Positions 15,126 through 21,800 of a stretch of 43,791 bases of DNA are shown one piece after another. The DNA is from an uncultured Coriobacteriaceae bacterium (GTDB taxonomy: Bacteria; Actinomycetota; Coriobacteriia; Coriobacteriales; Atopobiaceae). How positions within the stretch are numbered: position 1 is the stretch's first letter; the number at the start of each line of letters is the position of its first letter. The notes below the pieces were generated by a model that had not been told where the DNA came from, searched no databases, and saw nothing but the letters and a program-made list of their open reading frames with translations. The DNA lies in NCBI GenBank assembly GCA_948439405.1, contig CAOJNB010000013.1, forward strand, positions 1 through 43,791, written 5' to 3'. A program made the position numbers and the translations under genes.

Positions 15126-15145
15126 AAGTTTATTTAATCTAACTT
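15126..15145. promoter_or_regulatory. Palindromic operator candidate between AraC gene and feoA
   Basis: AAGTT (15126-15130) and AACTT (15141-15145) flank an AT-rich core in a region that otherwise is GC-rich. It resembles the site at 11206-11225. It lies in the divergent promoter of araC and feoAB, where a DtxR/Fur-type repressor would be expected to act. Confidence 0.5.
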
Positions 15146-15252
15146 GATGAGATTTGGAGCTGAACCTACATCGCGGAGTTGAGGGGGCATACGTTCCAGG
15201 CTTACTTTGGTGGCTGCGGGCGTCATGCCCGTTTAAGGAAAGGAGCGATTCC

Positions 15253-15477
15253 ATGAGACTATGCGATGTGGCGACGGGGCTTTCTGCCCGTATCGCATCC
15301 GTATCCGGCGACGACCGGTTCGTCTCGCGCGTCACGGCCATCGGGCTGACGGAGGGATGCGCCGTCGAGGTCCTGCAAAACGTCAAGAACCGGCCCGTGC
15401 TCGTGCACGTGCGCGACAGCGACGTGGCGCTCGATCGCGGCGACTGCGTGCGCATCGAGGTGGAGGTGGTCGCATGA
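15253..15477 (+). CDS. feoA: Ferrous iron transport protein A
   Basis: The 74-residue protein has the SH3-like FeoA fold pattern: SARIASVSGDD, RVTAIGLTEGCAVEVLQN and VHVRDSDVALDRGDCVRIEV. FeoA is a cytosolic accessory of the FeoB iron permease. The ATG at 15253 is supported by AAGGAAAGGAG eight bases upstream. Its TGA overlaps the feoB ATG by four bases, so the two are translationally coupled. The upstream palindrome suggests iron-responsive control. Confidence 0.93.
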   Translation: MRLCDVATGLSARIASVSGDDRFVSRVTAIGLTEGCAVEVLQNVKNRPVLVHVRDSDVALDRGDCVRIEVEVVA

Positions 15478-17411
15478 GCTGCGAGAGATGTGCGGCTTCC
15501 TGCCCCGCGGCGGGAGGCGCGAAGGCGCCCGCCGCCCGCAAGGCGGCGGGCGGCGTCACGGTCGCGCTGCTCGGCCAGCCCAACTCGGGCAAGTCGACGC
15601 TCTTCAACGGGCTCACGGGGGCGCGCCAGCACGTGGGCAACTGGCCCGGCAAGACCGTGGAGCGGAAGGAGGGGACGTTCGAGTGCGGCGGCACGGCGTT
15701 CCAGGTCGTCGACCTCCCCGGCTCGTACGGGCTCGCGGCCAACTCGCCCGAAGAGGAGGTGACGCGCGACTACCTCGCATCGGGCGCTGCCGACATCGTG
15801 CTCGTGATGGCCGACGCGTCGCAGCTCGAGCGCAGCCTCTACATGCTCGCCGACTTCGTTGCGGCGTGCCCGGAACAGCCGTGCCTGCTCGCTCTCAACC
15901 TCATGGACGTCGCCGAGAACCAGGGCAAGCGGATCGACGCCGTCCTTATCGCGCGGCGGCTGGGCGTTCCTGTGGTGCCGCTCGTCGCCTCGCGCCCCGA
16001 GGGATACGGCGCGCTGCTTGACGCGCTTGCACGCACGGTGCGCGAGCGTTCCGTCGTGGATGGCGCGCGCCTGCGCGAGGGGATCGCTGCCGCCCCCGAC
16101 ACGATCCAGGGCACGGCCGCAGCGAAGTTCGCCTGGATCGAGGGACTGCTCGACGGAGCGGTGGAGGCGCCCGCGCGCCCGCACGCGCTTTCGCGCTTCG
16201 ATCGCGTGGTCACGGGCTCGCGCTGGTCGAAGCCCATCACCATCGGCATGATCTTGCTCGGGTTCATCCTGGCGTTCGTGCCGGCTATTCCCATCATGAT
16301 GCTCGGCGGCGCCATCTCGTCGCTCGGGCAGGTCGTGGCGGGCGCGCTCGCGCAGGCGGGCGCCCCCGATGTTCTGGGCAGCTTCCTCGCGGGCGTGGTG
16401 TTCAACAGTTTGTGCTTCGGCACCATGATGGTGGGCTACGTCTTCGGCATCAACCTCGTGTTCGGCCTCTACGAGGAGGCGGGCTACATGGCGCGCATCT
16501 CCTACGTGTTCGACCACACCATGGCGCGCTTCGGGTTGCAGGGCAAGTCGCTCATGCCCTTCCTCATGTGCCTCGGCTGCACGATGGGCGGCGTGTCGGG
16601 TTCGCGCGTCATCGACTCGTGGGGCCAGCGCATGCTCACGGTGATGATGGCCTGGGCCATCCCGTGCGGCTCGACCTGGGGCGTGGTTCCGGTGCTCGCC
16701 GTGGCGTTCTTCGGCGTGGCCGGCGCGCCGCTCGTGATCGTGGGCATCTTCGCCGTGACGATTCTCATCATGTGGCTCGTGGGCAGGGTGTTCGGCCCGC
16801 GCTTGGTGGCGGAGGGCGAGCGTGCGGGCATGGTCATGGAGCTTCCGCCGTACCATCGGCCGCATCTGGGCAACGTCGCGCGCGGCGCCCTGCTCAAGAG
16901 TCGACAGATGTTCGTGCGAGCCATCCGGGTCGTCGCCCTCTTCGCCTTCGCGATTTGGGCGCTCACCTACACCGCGACCGGCAGCGTCGAGGGGTCGGTG
17001 CTCTACGCGCTCGGTACCGCCATCGAGCCGGTCACGCGCTTCTTCGGCATGGGTTGGCAGACGTTCACCGCGTGGTTGTGCGCCCTCGTGCTCAAGGAGT
17101 CCGCACTCGGGGTGCTCTCGGGGCTCTTCACGGGTGCCGCGACGCCCAACGCCGTACTCGTGGGCGTCATGACCGGCGGCGCCGCCGCGGCGTCGAACAT
17201 CGGCGAGGTCATGGCGCAGGCCATCTCGGCTCCCGAGGCGCTCGCGTTCATCTTCGCGTTCACGTTCAACATGCCGTGCGCGGCGAGCGTGTCGGTGACC
17301 TGGGGTGAGGTGCACTCGACCAAGTGGACTGTCATCACGGGGCTCTTCTACATCTGCTGCTCTCTGCTATTGGGGTGCGTCGTCTACCACGTGAGCGCGC
17401 TGTTCTTGTAG
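15474..17411 (+). CDS. feoB: Ferrous iron transporter B
   Basis: The 645-residue FeoB has an N-terminal GTPase domain with G1 GQPNSGKS (34-41), G2 T61 in NWPGKTVE, G3 DLPG (80-83) and G4 NLMD. A membrane permease with the usual Gate motifs follows, including PFLMCLGCTMGG and AWAIPCGSTWG. It imports Fe(II) across the cytoplasmic membrane. The N-terminus carries extra cysteines (CERCAASC), which could bind metal. FeoC is absent from the neighbourhood. The gene is intact despite heavy gene decay on both sides, which suggests that the transporter is under selection. Confidence 0.96.
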   Translation: MSCERCAASCPAAGGAKAPAARKAAGGVTVALLGQPNSGKSTLFNGLTGARQHVGNWPGKTVERKEGTFECGGTAFQVVDLPGSYGLAANSPEEEVTRDYLASGAADIVLVMADASQLERSLYMLADFVAACPEQPCLLALNLMDVAENQGKRIDAVLIARRLGVPVVPLVASRPEGYGALLDALARTVRERSVVDGARLREGIAAAPDTIQGTAAAKFAWIEGLLDGAVEAPARPHALSRFDRVVTGSRWSKPITIGMILLGFILAFVPAIPIMMLGGAISSLGQVVAGALAQAGAPDVLGSFLAGVVFNSLCFGTMMVGYVFGINLVFGLYEEAGYMARISYVFDHTMARFGLQGKSLMPFLMCLGCTMGGVSGSRVIDSWGQRMLTVMMAWAIPCGSTWGVVPVLAVAFFGVAGAPLVIVGIFAVTILIMWLVGRVFGPRLVAEGERAGMVMELPPYHRPHLGNVARGALLKSRQMFVRAIRVVALFAFAIWALTYTATGSVEGSVLYALGTAIEPVTRFFGMGWQTFTAWLCALVLKESALGVLSGLFTGAATPNAVLVGVMTGGAAAASNIGEVMAQAISAPEALAFIFAFTFNMPCAASVSVTWGEVHSTKWTVITGLFYICCSLLLGCVVYHVSALFL

Positions 17412-17503
17412 CGGGTTGTGCCTGAGAGGAAGGGCTGGTGCGATAGGGCGAGCAAAGTGTGGCGCGCCGCGGCATCCGAGGGGTTCCGATTACCGGATGT
17501 GCC

Positions 17504-17764
17504 TGCGGTCGCCTGCTTGAAGAGGCTTTTGAACTTGGTAAGTCCCATGCCGGCGACCGATGCCGCCTCCTCCTCCTGGCTCGCGCCATCGCGCCAACGT
17601 GAGTTCGCGAGCTCCATGGCGGCGAGGACCCCGACCCGCGCCCGGCGGTCCTCGGGCAGGGCCACGGCGGCGGTGCCGACGAGGGAGCCGAGCAGCATCC
17701 TCGCCGCCCCCTCGTAGACGAACCCCGCCCCCGGGGCCGCAGGGTTCGTGCGCGCGATCTCGTT
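17504..17764 (-). pseudogene. Fragment of a second AraC-type regulator
   Basis: Translation of the minus strand gives NEIARTNPAAPGAGFVY, then AARMLLGSLVG and VGVLAAMELANSRWRDGAS, then AGMGLTKFKSLFKQAT. This is the middle and first HTH of an AraC-family protein. Both ends are missing; the frame runs on into unrelated sequence over the feoB end. An additional Glu in QEEEAAS is also seen. A relic. Confidence 0.6.
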
Positions 17765-17770
17765 GAGCGC

Positions 17771-17917
17771 CCCGTCGTGGTGCTCGACGACGGCTGCGTG
17801 GCCGAGCGGGGCGCGCACGCCGCGCTCATGGCAGCGGGCGGCCTCTACGCCCGCCTCGTCCGCATCCAGGCCGAGAGCCTCGGCTGGAGCATCTCTCGGC
17901 GCGCAGCGGGCGCATAG
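17771..17917 (+). pseudogene. C-terminal tail of an ABC exporter ATPase
   Basis: In one plus-strand frame the 48 codons before the TAG at 17915 read VVLDDGCVAERGAHAALMAAG then LYARLVRIQAES, the usual end of a type IV exporter ATPase. The rest of the gene is missing; the piece butts against the AraC relic on the other strand. It is different in sequence from the two ABC tails at 12300-12457 and 12771-12892. Confidence 0.6.
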
Positions 17918-18100
17918 CACACGGTCTTCGTGGGGAGACGCGGGCCGGGGCGCACCGCCCCGGCCCACATAGCCCTTGGCCGGCGCCCCGGCTAGGGGGT
18001 GGTATCGCCGACATGCTCCCGAGGCGTTTTCCACGCGTTCCGGCTCTGCCCGGTTAGGCCAATTCACTGAAAAAGCGGTGTCGGCAGGCTTCCCCTGAGC

Positions 18101-18138
18101 GGCCCTTCTTGTCCGTAAAGGCAAGAGGGGCCGTCTTT
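18101..18138 (+). terminator. Hairpin with T-run, copy 2 of the duplicated upstream element
   Basis: GGCCCTTCTTG (18101-18111) pairs with CAAGAGGGGCC (18122-18132) with one G-T, followed by GTCTTTTT. It is very similar to the hairpin at 13415-13448 and has the same position relative to a sigma-like gene. Confidence 0.65.
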
Positions 18139-18176
18139 TTGTGTCCCGTGCCTCTCTTCAAAGAAAGAGAGGCAGG

Positions 18177-18785
18177 ATGGAGTACTCCCACGATTCCGTC
18201 CGACGTGGCGCATGCGGCGCCTCCGCCACCGTGGCCTTCCCCGGCGGAGCGAGAGTCTCCGTCGAGGTGACGGATGAGGTCGCCAGCGCCCTCAGGGATA
18301 TGCAGCGCGAGACATGGCGGATCGAGCGCAGGGAGGCCAGGCACACGCTCAGCCTCGACGCGATGGATTCATTTGTCCTATCCGCCGGCCCGAAGTCGGA
18401 GGCGGGATTCGACCTCCTGAGCAAGTGCCGGAGGGGCGAGCTCGTTGCGGCTTTGGCCCAGCTTCCCGCCGTGCAGCTCCGCCGCCTCCTCATGCATGCG
18501 GTCGCACAGCTCCCCGTCAGGGAGATCGCCCGTCGCGAGGGGTGCTCCGAGCGCGCCGTCAAGTACAGCCTCGCGAAGGCGAGGAGAAAGATGAAAGAAA
18601 TCCTCCCCGAGGGCTTCCCCTCCCGAGCGCCCCCTGTCCGTATGGCTGAGGGGGCGCTCCCCTCATGGACCTTGAGAACCGCATACGAAAAGGGGGATAC
18701 CTCACCATCGCCGGGCGCGTCAGCAGGAAGTACTACGAGGAGCGGCTCTACGGGGAGCCGCGAACGTCCGAGAGGGGTGCGTGAG
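18177..18785 (+). CDS. Sigma-70 region-4-like HTH protein, copy 2, reads through into integrase frame
   Basis: From ATG 18177 (AGAGAGG just upstream) the protein begins MEYSHDSVRRGAC and carries MQRETWRIERREARHTLSLDAM and a region-4 HTH (LPAVQLRRLLMHAV, VREIARREGCSERAVKYSLAKARRKM). It is closely similar to copy 1 at 13461. Natural similarity ends near base 18610, but no stop follows: the frame continues through a strong hairpin (18625-18659) and unrelated Ser/Gly/Arg-rich codons straight into the integrase ATG at 18786. Either a stop was lost by a small indel or a sigma-integrase fusion exists. Likely role: activating integrase or excision genes of the element (inferred). Confidence 0.65.
18625..18659 (+). 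terminator. Perfect 11-bp hairpin inside the sigma-integrase open frame
   Basis: GAGCGCCCCCT (18625-18635) pairs perfectly with AGGGGGCGCTC (18649-18659). Position suggests the terminator of the sigma-like gene, or a structure that controls the short frame starting at 18665. There is no T-run. Confidence 0.5.
18665..18784 (+). CDS. Short 39-codon frame upstream of integrase, possible excisionase-like peptide
   Basis: ATG 18665 to TGA 18784 encodes MDLENRIRKGGYLTIAGRVS, then RKYYEERLYGEPRTSERGA. It lies in a different frame from the sigma/integrase frame and ends two bases before the integrase ATG, as expected for a coupled small gene of an integrative element. The GYLTIAGRVSRKYYEERLYG core reads like protein, but it is shorter than usual excisionases. 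Low confidence. Confidence 0.35.
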   Translation: MDLENRIRKGGYLTIAGRVSRKYYEERLYGEPRTSERGA

Positions 18786-19616
18786 ATGTCCGCCTACAAG
18801 GACAAGAAGACGGGGAAGTGGCGCGCCCACGTCCGCTACACCGACTGGCAGGGGGAGGCGAGGCGCAAGCTGAAGAGGGGCTTCAAGACGAAGAGGGAGG
18901 CGCTAGCGTGGGAGCGGGAGTTCCTCGCGAGCGCGTCCGGAGACCTCACGATGACGCTGGGCGAGTTCGTCCGCGCCTACGAGGAGGACAGGGGGCCGAG
19001 GCTCAAGCTCAACACGTGGATCACCAAGGACTACATAATCAAGGACAAGATCCTCCCGTACTTCGCCAACAAGCCCATGAATGAGATAGGGCCGAGGGAC
19101 ATCGTGAAGTGGCAGAACGCCGTCATGCGGGAGGGGGGGGAGAGGTCGGGGAGGCCGTACTCCCAGACCCACCTCAAGACCATACAGAACCAGCTCACCG
19201 CCATCTTCTCCCATGCGGTGCGGTACTACGGGCTCAAGGTCAACCCGGCGGCGAAGGCGGGGAGCATGGGGAAGAAGCGCGCGAACGAGATGCGATTCTG
19301 GACGCTCGAGCAGTACAGCCGGTTCGCCGAGGAGGCGATGGAGGAGCCCCGCGCCTACTACGCCTTCGAGGTGCTGTACTGGTGCGGGCCGCGGGTCGGC
19401 GAGCTGCTGGCCCTCCAGCCGTCGGACATCGACCTCCAGTCCGCCGAGCTCTCGATAACCAAGTCGCTCCAGCGCCTGAAGGGCGAGGACGTCATCACGG
19501 ACCCCAAGACAGCCAAAGGGGTCAGGGCGGTGTCCATGCCCGCCCGGCTCGTTGAGGAGATGGAGCAGTACATGGCGAGTTGCTGGGGCTGTAGACCCGG
19601 CTCTACCGCGGCTTGA
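18786..19616 (+). pseudogene. Tyrosine integrase, C-terminally truncated
   Basis: The protein begins MSAYKDKKTGKWRAHVRYTD (Arm/AP2-like N-terminal domain), has a SAM-like core-binding domain (about 60-165; TLGEFVRAYEED, HLKTIQNQLTAIFSHAV) and the first part of the catalytic domain with its first Arg (YWCGPRVGELLAL). Similarity stops at about 19570 and the frame ends at 19616 with unrelated residues. The HxxR, H/W and Tyr box are missing, so it cannot recombine DNA. Intact relatives have about 380-400 residues; this has 276. The element it once moved is therefore fixed in place. Confidence 0.85.
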
Positions 19617-19774
19617 TTCGCAAGAACGCCCCTTCAAGCGACCGTCTTGCCAGGCGTCCCGCCCTTGCCGCCGACGCCCGCAGGCGTTTCGGCGCATGCG
19701 TTCCGCGACGAGGGACGTGCGGGCGATAGCCTGGGAGGGACGTCACGTCCCGGATCCTGCCGAAGGGAGCCATC

Positions 19775-20317
19775 ATGTCCGATCACGCCACTGCCGCCTA
19801 CCTCGATCTGCTCGGACGCCGCTACTCGTGCCGCAAGTTCACCGACGAGCAGCTCACCGACGAGGAGCTCGCCGCGATCCTGGAGGCGGCGCGGCTGTCC
19901 CCCTCGGCCCGGAACAACCAGCCCACGCGCCTGTGCGTGGTCCAGGACCCCGCTGGGCTCTCCAAAGTGGACGAGTGCTCGGACTGCCGATTCGGCGCGT
20001 CGACCGTGATCGTCGTGGCCTACGACCACGACGTCTCGTCCCATCCCACTGCGCCGAACGGTCCGGAGACCTGCGACTTCGGGGACATCGACTCCTCCAT
20101 CGCACTCACCAACATGGACAACGCCGTGGCCTCGCTGGGCCTGGGCGCCTGCTGCGTGGGCAGGTTCGACCTTGACCGCGTCCGCGAGCACTTCGCCGTG
20201 CCCGAGAGCTACCGGCTGGTCTGCCTGCTGATGGTCGGCCATCCGGACATGGGCCCCGCTCCCAGGCACTTCGAGCGGCGCACGCTCGACGAGCTCGTCT
20301 CTCGCGAATCCTTCTAG
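19775..20317 (+). CDS. Nitroreductase-family flavoprotein
   Basis: The 180-residue protein has the N-terminal nitroreductase signature RRYSCRKFTDEQL (15-27) and the FMN-contact segment LSPSARNNQPTR (41-52), and later SSIALTNMDNAVASLGLGAC. Members are FMN-dependent NAD(P)H oxidoreductases of unpredictable substrate. GAAGGGAG precedes the ATG at 19775. The gene is intact, isolated, and follows the broken integrase. Confidence 0.9.
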   Translation: MSDHATAAYLDLLGRRYSCRKFTDEQLTDEELAAILEAARLSPSARNNQPTRLCVVQDPAGLSKVDECSDCRFGASTVIVVAYDHDVSSHPTAPNGPETCDFGDIDSSIALTNMDNAVASLGLGACCVGRFDLDRVREHFAVPESYRLVCLLMVGHPDMGPAPRHFERRTLDELVSRESF

Positions 20318-20330
20318 GTCCTCGTAAGGA

Positions 20331-20573
20331 TCACCCAAGCATACGTGGGGCGTGCTGTCCGCCCTCTCCCATGAGCCCGTCGACAAGCGCGTGCATGAAC
20401 CTCGCGACGCTCGCTCCGCTCGAGAGACCGGACACCTGCCCGTCGCCCGTCTCGAGTATTGTCCATCCGCCGTCCTCGAGCTCGCCGAAGTCGACCGTGT
20501 AGAAGGGACTTTCGAGGCGACTCGCTCGTTCGACGAGTCTTCCGTCCGACGAGCGATGCGCCTTCGATGTCAT
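20331..20573 (-). pseudogene. C-terminal fragment of an ATP-grasp (DUF4343-type) protein
   Basis: The minus strand reads SDGRLVERASRLESPFYTVD then FGELEDGGWTILETGDGQVSGL, the C-terminal signature of DUF4343/ATP-grasp proteins, and ends with a stop at 20331. Upstream of about 20573 the similarity ends and the N-terminal ~200 residues are gone. Probably inactive. Confidence 0.6.
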
Positions 20574-20622
20574 CCAGGCGACCATCGCCGAACGGTTTCC
20601 CGCACGCATCAGGCGCCAGAAG

Positions 20623-20862
20623 ATGCGGCTGCCCACCCGTCTCGAGCTCCTCGGGTTGGTCAACGAGCCGGGTTTGGACCTCAGGGAGCCGAATCCGCGG
20701 CACTTCTCCTCTTATCGGGACACATGGAGCGTTCTGATCAGAATCAGTGGCGCGAACGTCCCATGCAAGTCGTTCGGACCCTTCAGCTTCATTGACCCTG
20801 CGTCGAAGGCGGAGCGAATCGTCGACGCAGTTTCGGAGAACGGGAGGCTGTTCTTCTTCTAG
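20623..20862 (+). CDS. Unrecognised short reading frame, possibly a gene fragment
   Basis: 79 codons from ATG 20623 to TAG 20862, including LLGLVNEPGLDLREPNPRHF and SKAERIVDAVSENGRLFFF. The frame is open further upstream to about 20503 without a start codon (reads FDVIQATIAERFPARI), so it may be the tail of a broken gene. No family recognised and no ribosome binding site. It overlaps no other credible gene downstream of the ATP-grasp relic. Confidence 0.25.
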   Translation: MRLPTRLELLGLVNEPGLDLREPNPRHFSSYRDTWSVLIRISGANVPCKSFGPFSFIDPASKAERIVDAVSENGRLFFF

Positions 20863-20992
20863 GCCGGCGCCCTGTCAGGGCGGACGAGTGTGACGGATGA
20901 CACCTGCATCATCTCCGTCGAACGCAATGAGCCGGTTGAGGGCAAGTAGAAGATAGGAGACTCCACGCGCCCAAAAAACTGCGTTTGCTTCG

Positions 20993-21541
20993 TCAGTAGT
21001 CCCAATCTTGCCAAGTCTCTCCGCCGTCGGTGGAGTAGGAATCAAATTCACCATCCAGATCGCTATCTATACCGACGTTGCCCCAACCATCCGTCACTTC
21101 GACAGAACCGTCCGGGTTGGTGTAGTAATAGTTCCCCTCTCCGTCCTGGTAAACGGTGCTGCCATCGTCGAGTTCAACCCCGAGCGTATCTTCGTCGTCG
21201 ACAAAGCCCGAGGAGCCCGAATGCCGTTCCCCGCTGTATGAGGATGAGCTTGAGCCGCCCGAACGGGAGCTGCTGGAACCCGAACGGGAGCTGCTGGAGC
21301 TACGACTAGATTCGGACTCAGAGTCGGTGCTTGGGCTGGAGCTGGAACACGTGGAGGAGCAGGAGGCGATCAGCACAAGTACCAGCGCAACGACCACAAT
21401 CCCGACAATTGTGTTACCGAGGGAGAAGCCTTCTTGCTCGTCTGACCCTCCGTTCGAATCAATTTCCTTCTGAGCGTTCCTGAGCAGCGTCCATAGCGAA
21501 TAGGCAATCACGGCAACCGCGACCAAGAAGAGACTCTCCAT
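20993..21541 (-). CDS. Membrane-anchored serine-rich protein of unknown function
   Basis: The 182-residue protein has two hydrophobic segments (about 3-19 and 42-60), the second ending in a Cys-containing SCSSTCSSSSP, then a serine/arginine-rich linker (66-112) and an acidic, aromatic C-terminal domain (115-182; VELDDGSTVYQDGEGNYYYT, DSDLDGEFDSY). The DSDLDGEFD pattern looks like a calcium-binding or EF-hand-like loop. An AGGAG site precedes the ATG at 21541. The DNA is less GC-rich than neighbours. Surface exposure of the C-terminus is likely; function unknown. Confidence 0.75.
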   Translation of the reverse strand: MESLFLVAVAVIAYSLWTLLRNAQKEIDSNGGSDEQEGFSLGNTIVGIVVVALVLVLIASCSSTCSSSSPSTDSESESSRSSSSSRSGSSSSRSGGSSSSSYSGERHSGSSGFVDDEDTLGVELDDGSTVYQDGEGNYYYTNPDGSVEVTDGWGNVGIDSDLDGEFDSYSTDGGETWQDWDY

Positions 21542-21800
21542 GGGGTAGCTCCTATCTGATGCTGCGCGAAGGCTCGCCCCTTGTCGTCAGGGCTGACCAT
21601 CTCCGGACCCATTCTCTGCGCTCGGCGGAGCGTTCTGTTGAGCAACAAAACAGCGGGTCGACACTGGAGGCCACATGCATCTCTCTGAGGTTCCGGACAG
21701 CTCGTTCTCTCGATCAAGGCAAGAGCGCCGCCTCTCCATTAGTCGCCCGCCCCGCCGAAACGTGGTTGAATGCATGGCATCGGGCGACGGAGGGAGCGCC

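Noticed and set aside
15087..17315. 742-codon minus-strand frame over feoAB
   Set aside because: It is antisense to unmistakable FeoA and FeoB sequence and has a His/Glu/Arg-rich nonsense composition.
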